From Pyxidicoccus trucidator (GTDB lineage Bacteria > Myxococcota > Myxococcia > Myxococcales > Myxococcaceae): a stretch of 64,000 bases of DNA. A program made the position numbers and the translations under genes. A model generated the notes under the pieces. It searched no databases. It saw only the letters and a program-made list of their open reading frames with translations, and was not told where the DNA came from. Below are positions 26,253 to 33,890 of the stretch, in pieces (within the stretch, counting starts at the first letter, position 1; each line of letters begins with the position of its first letter). Where the stretch lies: NCBI RefSeq assembly GCF_010894435.1, contig NZ_JAAIXZ010000008.1, positions 248,001 to 312,000 on the forward strand. Reading direction: 5' to 3'.

Positions 26253-26963
26253 ATGGTGCGAGCCCTGCGAATGCCCTCCGCGTTGCTGGCGCTTGCCACG
26301 GTGCTGCTGGCCGCATGCGGCGCCAGTTCTCCCTCGCTGCGTGCGTGGGACGAAGCGGGTGGCACGGCTGCATGTGCGCAGGAGGATGCGGACCAGTGCG
26401 TCGCGATTGCCTGCGATGAGGAGGCCTGCGGAATCTTCAACTGCGGGGACGTGGCCTCGGAGGCCGTGGCGCGCGCGACGATGTCACCAAGCGTCGAGTT
26501 GGCGCAGGCGTACAGGACGCCCTGGCGCCCGCCGGCTTTTCGCAACTGGCGGAGCATGGGCATCCGGCCGGGTGCGCAGCCCCGGATGACGTTCCACTTC
26601 CGCTACCGCCAGGGCTTCCTGCCCGCGCTTCGACAAGAGCCGGGCAAGCGGGTCAAGCACCACTTGTTCCCGCAACAGGAGGAGCTCGCGAACTGGTTCA
26701 AGGACCGTGGTGTGGACATCCATCAATTCACGATGCTCATTCCGGAGCACATCCATCGCGAGATTCACGGTGCTACCGGGCGCGGTGGGAGGTGGAACCA
26801 GGCCTGGCGGGAATACTGGTTTGCGAATCGTGGGCGCGACGTGACTCCCTTGGAGCTTCATCGCAAGGCGGTTGAGCTGATCTTCCGCTTCGAGCTGACC
26901 GGCCCGGTCATGCCGTACAGCACCCGGGTGGATTCATTCGGCCCCAACATCCAGGCGCCCTGA
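26253..26963 (+). CDS. TIGR02269-type lipoprotein, SitA-like candidate toxin, copy 1
   Basis: Protein of 236 residues. Lipoprotein signal with LLAAC (Cys22), then a Cys-rich segment (six Cys at about residues 40-64) and a C-terminal domain rich in His and Arg: KRVKHHLFPQ near 130, FTMLIPEHIHREIHG near 159, and GRWNQAWREYWFANRG near 178. The spaced HH, EHIH and EIH residues resemble His-metal nuclease toxins. It belongs to a lipoprotein family known from M. xanthus paralogues; outer-membrane-exchanged SitA toxins of myxobacteria have this layout, a lipoprotein with a following immunity gene. Toxicity is inferred, not shown. The ATG at 26253 is followed directly by GTG, which matters for copy 3. 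Confidence 0.8.
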   Translation: MVRALRMPSALLALATVLLAACGASSPSLRAWDEAGGTAACAQEDADQCVAIACDEEACGIFNCGDVASEAVARATMSPSVELAQAYRTPWRPPAFRNWRSMGIRPGAQPRMTFHFRYRQGFLPALRQEPGKRVKHHLFPQQEELANWFKDRGVDIHQFTMLIPEHIHREIHGATGRGGRWNQAWREYWFANRGRDVTPLELHRKAVELIFRFELTGPVMPYSTRVDSFGPNIQAP

Positions 26964-26993
26964 CAGTGGAACCGTGGCACATAGGAAGCGCTC

Positions 26994-27716
26994 GTGAAAT
27001 TCTACATCGTCGAAGAGGACGCATCGCCACCCTATACGGGGGACATCAATGGTTCGCACATGCAGCGGCTCCCCGGTAAGGAACTCTGCCCGACGTGTGG
27101 CGCCGGCGGTGGCATCGGCGGGTTGAATTATCCGTGCGTGGAGCTGTCCTCCCTGCCCGCACCGGAGCTCAAGAAACTGTCCAACTCGTGGCCCGTTCCC
27201 CGGCCTGAGTTCGAGAGGCTGCGTGAGCTGGTGCGGCCCTTTGCTCCTTCATGGGCCCGCCTGGAATCCGGAGTGGGATTGGGTCCCTTGACCGGGAAGG
27301 GCTCGGGTCACTTCGGCCAGCTCTTCGCGTACCTGCGCTCGGACCTCCTGGTTCAAGTCCAAGCCCTGGCACAGCTCCGGGATGCCGGGGTGCGCGGTCT
27401 GGAGCAGTCGTGCTCCATCCTCGTCCGCTTTCGCGGGAAGAACCCTCCTGAGTTCCATGAGGTGCAACTGGAGCTTCGTGGCCTGCCCCACCCGGACAGC
27501 GTGTCGCCCAAGAGCAAGCCTCCGTGCCCCACGTGTGGTTCCGCGGACATCCGGTATCTGTCCCCACTCATCCTCGACGCCGCGTCCATACCGCCGGACC
27601 TGGACGTGTTCCGGCTCCACCAGCACCTGGACATCATCGCTTCCGAGCGCTTCAAGGAGACGGTGACGCGGCTGGAGCTGGGAGGCGTGAAGTTCCGTGA
27701 GGTGGAGGCCCGCTGA
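26994..27716 (+). CDS. Double-CXXCG motif protein, candidate immunity partner, copy 1
   Basis: Cytoplasmic protein of 240 residues starting at GTG (MKFYIVEEDASPPYTGDING). It has two CPTCG motifs about 145 residues apart (LCPTCGAGGG near 31 and PPCPTCGSADIRYLSP near 173), the signature of the M. xanthus double-CXXCG paralogue family (TIGR02264), and so probably binds one zinc. It lies 30 bp after the lipoprotein gene. In the three units this protein varies most between the motifs (about 45-150), as expected for specificity-determining immunity proteins. An accessory role in lipoprotein maturation is an alternative. Confidence 0.8.
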   Translation: MKFYIVEEDASPPYTGDINGSHMQRLPGKELCPTCGAGGGIGGLNYPCVELSSLPAPELKKLSNSWPVPRPEFERLRELVRPFAPSWARLESGVGLGPLTGKGSGHFGQLFAYLRSDLLVQVQALAQLRDAGVRGLEQSCSILVRFRGKNPPEFHEVQLELRGLPHPDSVSPKSKPPCPTCGSADIRYLSPLILDAASIPPDLDVFRLHQHLDIIASERFKETVTRLELGGVKFREVEAR

Positions 27717-27839
27717 CGGCGTCTTCAGGCCAACGGTGCCCTCGTCGTGAGGCTGGACGTTCATGCCCCGCCGCCCGGCAGCCCGGCGGAGTCGCACCTG
27801 ATGCCGTGGCAGGTGCGGGAGTGGGCGTCCATGGAATGA
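27717..27839 (+). other. In-frame 40-codon open spacer after the double-CXXCG stop (also 29339-29461)
   Basis: Directly after the stop codon the same frame stays open for 40 codons and ends at TGA 27839. The second spacer (29339-29461) keeps the frame with only three base changes noticed, two of which alter a residue. The encoded segment VRLDVHAPPPGSPAESHL resembles LDVHAPPPPGASAETPLHL of the nearby mtnB product, and the DNA matches over about 24 bases. It may be a lost C-terminal extension or a mosaic scrap; no function is claimed. Confidence 0.4.
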
Positions 27840-27874
27840 GAGCCCCTCCTGCTTCTGGTAGGTTCCGCGGCTCC

Positions 27875-28585
27875 ATGGTGCGAGCCCTGCTGATGCCCTC
27901 CTTGTTGCTGGCGCTTGCCATGGTGCTGCTGGCCGCGTGTGGCTCCAGTTCTCCCTCGCTGCGTGCGTGGGAGGAAGCGGATGGCCCGGCTTCGTGCGAG
28001 CAGGAGGATGCGGCCCAGTGCGTCGCGGTTGCTTGCGAGGACGAGGCCTGCGGAATCTTCGACTGCGAGGACGTGGCCTCGGAGGCCGTGGCGCGTGCGC
28101 CGCTGTCACCGGGAGTCGAGCTGGCACAGGCGTACCGGACGCCCTGGCGCCCACCGGCCTTCCGCAACTGGCGGAGCATGGGCATCCGGCCAGGGGCGCA
28201 GCCCCGGATGACGTTCCACTTCCGCTACCGCCAGGGCTTCCTGCCCGCGCTCCGGCAGGAGCCGGGCAAGCGGGTCAAGCACCACCTGTTCCCGCAGCAG
28301 GAGTACCTTGCGCGGTGGTTCAAGGACCGTGGTGTGGACATCCACAAGTTCACGATGCTCATCCCGGAGCACATCCATCGGGAGATTCACAGCGGCACCG
28401 GGCGCGGCGGAAGCTGGAATCAGGCGTGGCGGGAGTATCATGCCGCCAACCAGAGACGCGCGGTGAGCCCCGAAGAGCTCCACCGCAAGGCGGTGGAATT
28501 GATCTTCCGTTTCGAGCTGACGGGCCCGGTCATGCCGTACAACTTCCCCGCCGGTTCTCTCGGCCCTCAAATCCACGCTCCGTGA
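27875..28585 (+). CDS. TIGR02269-type lipoprotein, SitA-like candidate toxin, copy 2
   Basis: Protein of 236 residues, same length and layout as copy 1: signal MVRALLMPSLLLALAMVLLA with Cys22, Cys-rich segment, then KRVKHHLFPQQEYLARWF and FTMLIPEHIHREIHSG. Differences from copy 1 concentrate in the Cys-rich part, in the residues after HHLFPQ, and in the tail (REYHAANQRRAVSPEELHRK against REYWFANRGRDVTPLELHRK). The His and Arg residues proposed as the active site are all kept. It lies 158 bp after the first unit. Confidence 0.8.
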   Translation: MVRALLMPSLLLALAMVLLAACGSSSPSLRAWEEADGPASCEQEDAAQCVAVACEDEACGIFDCEDVASEAVARAPLSPGVELAQAYRTPWRPPAFRNWRSMGIRPGAQPRMTFHFRYRQGFLPALRQEPGKRVKHHLFPQQEYLARWFKDRGVDIHKFTMLIPEHIHREIHSGTGRGGSWNQAWREYHAANQRRAVSPEELHRKAVELIFRFELTGPVMPYNFPAGSLGPQIHAP

Positions 28586-28603
28586 TGGCGGAGCCGCAAA
28601 TTC

Positions 28604-29338
28604 ATGGGACATCCTTTGAGATTCCATGCAATCGAGGAGGACACGTCGCCGCCCTATACGGGCGACATCAATGGCACCCACAAGTGGGGGCTACCAGGAG
28701 TGGAGCCCTGCCCGACGTGTCGCGCGGGTGGAGGCATTGGCGGTCTGCACTACCCATGTGCGGACCTGTCCGCTCTGCCGGCAAACGAGCTCAAGACGCT
28801 GTCCGATTCCTGGCCCCTCCCCAGAGCCGAGGTGAAACGGCTGGTCGAGCTGGTGCGACCTTTCGTGCCACCAGGAGCCCGGTTGGAATCGGGAGTGCAC
28901 CTGGGGCCTCTGGCGGGCAAGGGGAGTGGGCACTTTGGTGAGCTCTTCGTGTTCTACTCAAGCGCATTGCTGGTACGCCGCGAGGCGCTGATTCAGCTCC
29001 AGGAAGCAGGTCTTCGCGGGCTGGAGCATGTCTGCCCCACGCTTGTCCGCTTTCGCGGAAGGAATCCTCCCGAGCTGCTGGACGTGCAATTGGCCGCTGC
29101 GGGTCGTCCGCACCGGGATTGTGTGTCGCCGAAGAGCAAGCCTCCCTGTCCCACGTGTGGCTACGCGGACATCCGGTATCTCTCGCCGCTCATTCTGGAT
29201 GCCATGTCTCTTCCTGGTGACCTGGACGTGTTTCAACTCCGCGAGGAACTCTCCATCGTTGTTTCCGAGCGCTTCGTGGATGCCGTGAAGCGACTGGAGC
29301 TGGGAGGCGTGAAGTTCCGTGAGCTGGAGGCTCGCTGA
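28604..29338 (+). CDS. Double-CXXCG family protein with altered first motif, copy 2
   Basis: From ATG 28604 the protein has 244 residues; the position equivalent to the starts of copies 1 and 3 is a TTG at 28616, giving 240. The first motif is CPTCR instead of CPTCG, while the second is intact (PPCPTCGYADIRYLSP). The C-terminal end (SERFVDAVKRLELGGVKFRELEAR region) differs from copies 1 and 3, which agree with each other there, suggesting patchwork exchange between units. Proposed role as for copy 1: immunity to the lipoprotein encoded 18 bp upstream. Confidence 0.77.
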   Translation: MGHPLRFHAIEEDTSPPYTGDINGTHKWGLPGVEPCPTCRAGGGIGGLHYPCADLSALPANELKTLSDSWPLPRAEVKRLVELVRPFVPPGARLESGVHLGPLAGKGSGHFGELFVFYSSALLVRREALIQLQEAGLRGLEHVCPTLVRFRGRNPPELLDVQLAAAGRPHRDCVSPKSKPPCPTCGYADIRYLSPLILDAMSLPGDLDVFQLREELSIVVSERFVDAVKRLELGGVKFRELEAR

Positions 29339-29499
29339 CGGCGTCTTCAGGCCAACGGTGCCACCGTCGTGAGGCTGGACGTTCATGCTCCGCCGCCCGG
29401 CAGCTCGGCGGAGTCGCACCTGATGCCGTGGCAGGTGCGGGAGTGGGCGTCCATGGAATGAGAGCCCCTCCTGCTTCTGGTAGGGTCCGTGGCCCCACG

Positions 29500-30207
29500 G
29501 TGCGAGCCCTGCTGATGCCCTCCTTGTTGCTGGCGCTTGCCACGGTGCTGCTGGCCGCGTGCGGCTCCAGTTCTCCCTCGCTGCGTGCGTGGGACGAAGC
29601 GGATGGCCCGGCTTCCTGCGAGCAGGAGGATTCGGACCAGTGCGTCGCGATTGCCTGCGAGGACGAGACCTGCGGAATCTTCGACTGTGAGGACGTGGCC
29701 TCGGAGGCCGTGGCGAGCGCGCCGCTGTCACCGCGAGTCGAGCTGGCGCAGGCGTACCGGACGCCCTGGCGCCCGCCGGCCTTCCGCAACTGGCGGAGCA
29801 CGGGCATCCGGCCGGGTGCGCAGCCCCGGATGACGTTCCACTTCCGCTACCGCCAGGGCTTCCTGCCCGCGCTCCGGCAGGAGCCGGGCAAGCGGGTCAA
29901 GCATCACCTGTTCCCCCAGGAGCCACAGCTCGCTGACTGGTTCAGGCAGCTCGGTGTGGACATCCACAAGTTCACGATGCTCATCCCAGAACACATCCAC
30001 CGTGAAATCCACAGTGGCACCGGGCGGGGAGGGAACTGGAATCAAGCGTGGCGGGAGTACCATGCCGCCAACCAGAGGCGCCGGGTGCCTCCCGACGAGC
30101 TTCATCGCAAGGCGGTCGAGCTGATCTTCCGCTTCGAGTTGACGGGGCCGGTCATTCCATACAGCTTCCCCGCCGCGTCCTTCGGTCCTCAAATCCATGC
30201 TCCGTGA
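29500..30207 (+). CDS. TIGR02269-type lipoprotein, SitA-like candidate toxin, copy 3
   Basis: Protein of 235 residues. At the position of the ATG used by copies 1 and 2 the DNA reads ACG (29497-29499), so translation must begin at the next codon, GTG 29500; an in-frame ATG at 29428 would add a leader before the signal peptide. Signal peptide, Cys-rich segment and toxin-like domain are intact (KRVKHHLFPQEPQLADWF, FTMLIPEHIHREIHSG, GNWNQAWREYHAANQ). The segment after HHLFPQ is the most divergent of the three copies. Lower translation than copies 1 and 2 is possible. Confidence 0.78.
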   Translation: MRALLMPSLLLALATVLLAACGSSSPSLRAWDEADGPASCEQEDSDQCVAIACEDETCGIFDCEDVASEAVASAPLSPRVELAQAYRTPWRPPAFRNWRSTGIRPGAQPRMTFHFRYRQGFLPALRQEPGKRVKHHLFPQEPQLADWFRQLGVDIHKFTMLIPEHIHREIHSGTGRGGNWNQAWREYHAANQRRRVPPDELHRKAVELIFRFELTGPVIPYSFPAASFGPQIHAP

Positions 30208-30237
30208 CGGCGGAGCCGCAACTCATGGGAAATCCTT

Positions 30238-30960
30238 GTGAGGTTCTACGCAATCGAAGCGGACACCGCGCCGCCCTATTCCGGTGACATCAACGGCAAA
30301 TACAAATGGGGATTGCCCGGAGTGGAGCTATGCCCGACGTGCCGTACCGGCGGTGGCATCGGAGCGCTGAACCATCCCTGCGCGGACCTGACCTCGCTGC
30401 CCGCAGCCGAGCTCAAGAAGCTGTCCGATCCATGGCCTGTTCCTCGGGAGGAACTCAGTCGGTTGACCGAGTTGGTGCGTGCCTTTGTGCCACCAGGGGC
30501 CCGCCTGGAGGCGGGAGCGCATCTGGGTCCCTTGACAGGGAAGGGCTCGGGCCATTTCGGTCCTCTCTTCGTGTTCTACTCCAGCGCGCTGCTGATCCGC
30601 AGCGAGGCGCGGGTTCAATTACAGGACGCGGGCCTGCGCGGGCTGGAGCGCGCCTGCCCGACACTCGTGCGCTTTCGCGGCAAGAGTCCTCCCGAACTGC
30701 TGGATGTGCAGCTGGAGTTCCAGGGGCTGCCCCACTCGGACTGTGTGTCCCCGAAGAGCAAGCCCCCATGTCCCACGTGTGGCTATGCGGACATCCGGTA
30801 CCTCTCACCGCTCGTCCTGGATGCTGCGTCCCTGCCAGCGGACCTGGACGTCTTCCGACTCCGCGAGGAGTTCTCCATCATCGTGTCCGAGCGCTTCAAG
30901 GAGACGGTGACGCGGTTGGAGCTGGGAGGCGTGAAGTTCCGTGAAGTGGAGGCCCGCTGA
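30238..30960 (+). CDS. Double-CXXCG family protein with altered first motif, copy 3
   Basis: Protein of 240 residues from GTG (MRFYAIEADTAPPYSGDING). The first motif reads CPTCR, as in copy 2; the second is CPTCG. Its middle section (LFVFYSSALLIRSEARVQLQDAG) is close to copy 2, while its last 24 residues equal copy 1, again a mosaic pattern. It lies 30 bp after the third lipoprotein gene and closes the array; after the stop the shared sequence lasts only 16 bases before unique DNA leading to the mtn operon. Confidence 0.78.
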   Translation: MRFYAIEADTAPPYSGDINGKYKWGLPGVELCPTCRTGGGIGALNHPCADLTSLPAAELKKLSDPWPVPREELSRLTELVRAFVPPGARLEAGAHLGPLTGKGSGHFGPLFVFYSSALLIRSEARVQLQDAGLRGLERACPTLVRFRGKSPPELLDVQLEFQGLPHSDCVSPKSKPPCPTCGYADIRYLSPLVLDAASLPADLDVFRLREEFSIIVSERFKETVTRLELGGVKFREVEAR

Positions 30961-31039
30961 CGGCGTCTTCAGGCCAGGGGGCGCGCCCGGGCACGACGCC
31001 CCGCCCGCTTGCGTCGGGAGGGCCCGGCCCCTACGCTTC

Positions 31040-31081
31040 GGCTCCTCGGAAAACCTCCCCGCTCCCGTCTTCCGGGGAGCC
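31040..31081 (+). promoter_or_regulatory. Leader with mutually exclusive hairpins before mtnB
   Basis: The segment CCGGGGAGCC (31072-31081) can pair with GGCTCCTCGG (31040-31049, one G-U) or its core CGGGGAG with CTCCCCG (31055-31061, perfect). The two stems exclude each other and lie 16 bases before the mtnB start. This layout suits an attenuator or riboswitch-like control, but it does not match a SAM riboswitch consensus that I know. Confidence 0.35.
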
Positions 31082-31097
31082 CTCCAAGAGAGTACGG

Positions 31098-31751
31098 ATG
31101 AGCGCTCCGGCAGCCGCCCCCACCCTTACCGCCACCGCCACCGCCACCGCCCTGGCCGAGGCCGCCCGCGAAATCGTCGAGGTGGGCCGCTTCCTCAGCG
31201 TGCGCAACTTCGTCCCCGCCACCAGCGGCAACTTCTCGCGCCGGCTCGACGCACGCCATGCCGCCGTCACCCGCTCGGGCGTGGACAAGGGTGAGCTCAC
31301 CGAGGCCGACGTCCTCGCTCTGGACGTCCACGCCCCGCCGCCGCCCGGCGCCTCGGCGGAGACGCCGCTGCACCTGCACCTGTACCGCGAGCGCCCCCAG
31401 GTCGCCGCCGTGCTGCACACGCACTCCGTCGTCTCCGCGCTCCTGTCCCACCTGCGCCAGGCGGAAGGGGAGTTGCTGCTGCGGGACTTCGAATTGCTCA
31501 AGGCCCTGGGCGACAACCGCACCCATGAGACGACGGTCTCCATTCCCATCTTCCCCAATGACCAGGACGTCCCCCGGCTCGCCGCGCGCGTGTCGGAGGC
31601 GCTGGCCCTGCGCCCCGAGTGCGTGGGCTACCTCATCGCCGGACACGGCCTGTACGCCTGGGGCCGCTCCATGGCCGAGGCCCGGCGCCACACGGTGGCC
31701 CTGGAACACCTGCTGACGTACGAGCTCGAAATGATGAAGGTGCGACGATGA
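31098..31751 (+). CDS. mtnB: Methylthioribulose-1-phosphate dehydratase
   Basis: Cytoplasmic zinc enzyme, 217 residues, which dehydrates 5-methylthioribulose-1-phosphate to 2,3-diketo-5-methylthiopentyl-1-phosphate in methionine salvage. Class II aldolase-like fold with NFVPATSGNFSRRL near 36-49, metal ligands in VAAVLHTHSVVS near 102 and IAGHGLYAWGRS near 184, and the TRSGVDKGELTEADV loop. A run of Ala-Thr repeats (TATATATA) opens the N-terminus. First gene of a six-gene operon; its stop overlaps the mtnD start by four bases. Confidence 0.93.
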   Translation: MSAPAAAPTLTATATATALAEAAREIVEVGRFLSVRNFVPATSGNFSRRLDARHAAVTRSGVDKGELTEADVLALDVHAPPPPGASAETPLHLHLYRERPQVAAVLHTHSVVSALLSHLRQAEGELLLRDFELLKALGDNRTHETTVSIPIFPNDQDVPRLAARVSEALALRPECVGYLIAGHGLYAWGRSMAEARRHTVALEHLLTYELEMMKVRR

Positions 31752-32293
31752 GCCAACTGACCCTCTACCCCGCCACCCGGCCGGACGCGCCGCTGGACAC
31801 GTTCACCGACTTCGACGCCATCCGCCGCGAGCTGGCCGCCATCGGCGTGCGCTTCGAGCGCGTGGACGCCTCCATTCCCCTGCCGGACGGCGCCGGCCAG
31901 GACGACGTGCTCGCCGCCTACCAGCACGTGGTGGACGCGGAGAAGGCGAAGCACGGCTACAACACCGTGGACGTCGCGCGAATCAAGCCGGACGCCCCCA
32001 ATGCCGCCCAGGCCCGCCTCAAGTTCCTCTCCGAGCACACCCACTCCGAGGACGAGTCTCGCGTCATGGTGGAGGGCAGCGGCTGCTTCTACCTGCGCGC
32101 CGGGGACAAGGTGTACCAGGTGGTCTGCACCCGCGGAGACCTCATCAGCGTGCCCGAGGGCATGCGCCACTGGTTCGACATGGGCCCCCGCCCCGAGTTC
32201 GCCGCCATCCGCTTCTTCATCCGTCCGGACGGCTGGGTGGGCAGCTTCACCGGAGACGCCATCGCCGACCGCTTCCCCCGTTACGAGCCATGA
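31748..32293 (+). CDS. mtnD: Acireductone dioxygenase
   Basis: Cupin metalloenzyme of 181 residues. With Fe(II) it opens acireductone to 4-methylthio-2-oxobutanoate (methionine precursor) and formate; with Ni(II) it gives the off-pathway product. Metal ligands: EHTHSEDESR (two His and Glu, near residue 96) and RHWFDMG (third His, near 140). The start at 31748 makes an ATGA overlap with mtnB; an earlier in-frame start would lie inside mtnB. Position three steps downstream of mtnB in the pathway fits the operon. Confidence 0.95.
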   Translation: MSQLTLYPATRPDAPLDTFTDFDAIRRELAAIGVRFERVDASIPLPDGAGQDDVLAAYQHVVDAEKAKHGYNTVDVARIKPDAPNAAQARLKFLSEHTHSEDESRVMVEGSGCFYLRAGDKVYQVVCTRGDLISVPEGMRHWFDMGPRPEFAAIRFFIRPDGWVGSFTGDAIADRFPRYEP

Positions 32294-32991
32294 GCGGCGT
32301 GCGCGCGGTCGTCACTGACATTGAAGGAACCACCAGCTCCATCGCCTTCGTGAAGGACGTGCTGTTCCCCTTCGCGAAGCGCAACCTGGACGGCTTCGTC
32401 GCCGACCACCGGGACTCGCCCCCGGTGCGTGAGTGCCTGGACGGCGCCCGCGCGCTCGCGGGCTCCCCGGGCCTGTCCGACGCGGACACCGTGGCGCTCC
32501 TGCGCCAGTGGATGGATGAGGACAGGAAGGCCACGCCCCTCAAGGTGCTGCAGGGGCTCATCTGGGAGCAGGGCTACGCGCGCGGCGAGCTGCGGGGGCA
32601 CGTCTACCCCGACGCCGTGGACGGCCTGCGCGCCTGGCATTCGCGGGGCTTTCGTCTGTACATCTACTCCTCGGGCTCAATCGCCGCGCAGAAGCTCGTC
32701 TTCGGCCACACGGCCTGGGGGGATTTGACGCCCCTCTTCTCCGGCTACTTCGACACCACCACCGGCCCCAAGGTGGAAAGCCCCTCCTACGCGCGAATCG
32801 CCCGGGAGCTGGCTCTGCCACCCGCGCAGGTGCTCTTCCTGTCGGACAGCGTGGCGGAATTGGATGCCGCCCGCTCGGCCGGCCTGCACACGGCCTGTCT
32901 GGACAGGGGCGAGACTGTCATCCCCGCCGGGCATGGCCACCCCACGTTTCACGGTTTCGCCACGCTGGACCCGTCCGCCTTCAACCCCTGA
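32290..32991 (+). CDS. mtnC: Enolase-phosphatase E1
   Basis: HAD-family bifunctional enzyme of 233 residues that enolises and dephosphorylates the diketo phosphate made by MtnB to yield acireductone for MtnD. Signatures: nucleophile segment VVTDIEGTTSSIAFVKDVLFP at the N-terminus, IYSSGSIAAQKLVFGH near 121 (HAD motif II Ser), Lys in GPKVESPSYARIA, and VLFLSDSVAELDAARSAG near 178 (acidic motif). The gene overlaps mtnD by four bases. A 14-bp gap separates it from mtnP, the only gap in the operon. Confidence 0.95.
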   Translation: MSGVRAVVTDIEGTTSSIAFVKDVLFPFAKRNLDGFVADHRDSPPVRECLDGARALAGSPGLSDADTVALLRQWMDEDRKATPLKVLQGLIWEQGYARGELRGHVYPDAVDGLRAWHSRGFRLYIYSSGSIAAQKLVFGHTAWGDLTPLFSGYFDTTTGPKVESPSYARIARELALPPAQVLFLSDSVAELDAARSAGLHTACLDRGETVIPAGHGHPTFHGFATLDPSAFNP

Positions 32992-33005
32992 GCCGGGAGT
33001 CCCCC

Positions 33006-33890
33006 ATGTCAAACACCCCTACGCCCGTCATCGGCATCCTCGGCGGCAGCGGCCTGTACCAGATTGAAGGTCTGAAGGACGTCACCTGGAAGAAGGTGGC
33101 CTCGCCCTTCGGAGAGCCCTCGGACGAGCTGTGCTTCGGCACGCTGGAGGGGCACCGCGTCGTCTTCCTGCCCCGTCATGGCCGGGGCCACCGCGTGGCG
33201 CCGTCGGACATCAACTACCGGGCGAACATCGACGCGCTCAAGCGCAGCGGCGTGACAGATTTGTTGTCGCTGTCCGCCGTGGGCAGCCTGCGCGAGGACC
33301 TGCCTCCCGGCACCTTCGTGGTGACGGACCAGTTCATCGACCGGACCTTCGCCCGCGAGAAGAGCTTCTTCGGCACCGGCATGGTGGCCCACGTGTCCAT
33401 GGCGAAGCCGGTGTGCTCGCGCCTGGGCGACGCGCTGGTGGCCGCCTGCGAGGGCCTGGGCGTCACGATGAAGCGCGGTGGCACGTACCTCGTCATGGAG
33501 GGGCCGCAGTTCTCCACGCTCGCGGAGAGCCGGATGTACCGGAGCTGGGGCTGCGACGTCATCGGCATGACGAACATGCCCGAGGCCAAGCTCGCCCGTG
33601 AGGCGGAGATTTGTTACGCGACGGTGGCCATGGTGACGGACTTCGACTGCTGGCACCCGGACCATGACGCCGTCACCGTGGACCAGGTTGTCTCCGTGCT
33701 GCTGGGCAACGCCGGCAAGGCGCGCGGGCTGGTGAAGAACGTGGTGCCGCTGCTCGGCGCTCATGCCGGCCCCTGCGAGAAGGGCTGCCAGCGCGCGCTG
33801 GACCACGCGCTGATTACGGCGCCCGAGGTGCGCGACGCCGCGCTGCTGGAGAAGCTGTCCGCCGTGGCCGGACGGGTGCTGGGCAAATGA
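33006..33890 (+). CDS. mtnP: S-methyl-5'-thioadenosine phosphorylase
   Basis: Cytoplasmic phosphorylase of 294 residues that splits methylthioadenosine (and usually 5'-deoxyadenosine) into adenine and the 1-phosphate sugar. Signatures: [15 protein letters not shown], phosphate-binding [41 protein letters not shown] near 160, and [20 protein letters not shown] followed by TDFDCWH. Because phosphorolysis gives the 1-phosphate directly, no methylthioribose kinase (MtnK) is needed, and none is present. SD GGGAG lies upstream of the ATG at 33006. The stop overlaps mtnA. Confidence 0.95.
   Translation: MSNTPTPVIGILGGSGLYQIEGLKDVTWKKVASPFGEPSDELCFGTLEGHRVVFLPRHGRGHRVAPSDINYRANIDALKRSGVTDLLSLSAVGSLREDLPPGTFVVTDQFIDRTFAREKSFFGTGMVAHVSMAKPVCSRLGDALVAACEGLGVTMKRGGTYLVMEGPQFSTLAESRMYRSWGCDVIGMTNMPEAKLAREAEICYATVAMVTDFDCWHPDHDAVTVDQVVSVLLGNAGKARGLVKNVVPLLGAHAGPCEKGCQRALDHALITAPEVRDAALLEKLSAVAGRVLGK

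Larger units (their letters stand above)
26229..30976 (+). repeat. Three-copy tandem array of a lipoprotein/double-CXXCG gene pair, period 1622 bp
   Basis: Corresponding gene ends are spaced by exactly 1622 bp twice over (26963, 28585, 30207 for the lipoprotein; 27716, 29338, 30960 for the partner). Homology begins at GCTTCTGGTA (26229, 27851, 29473) and ends in the third copy at 30976, so the third unit lacks the roughly 120-bp spacer. The units are diverged by many substitutions but by no net indel. Confidence 0.95.
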
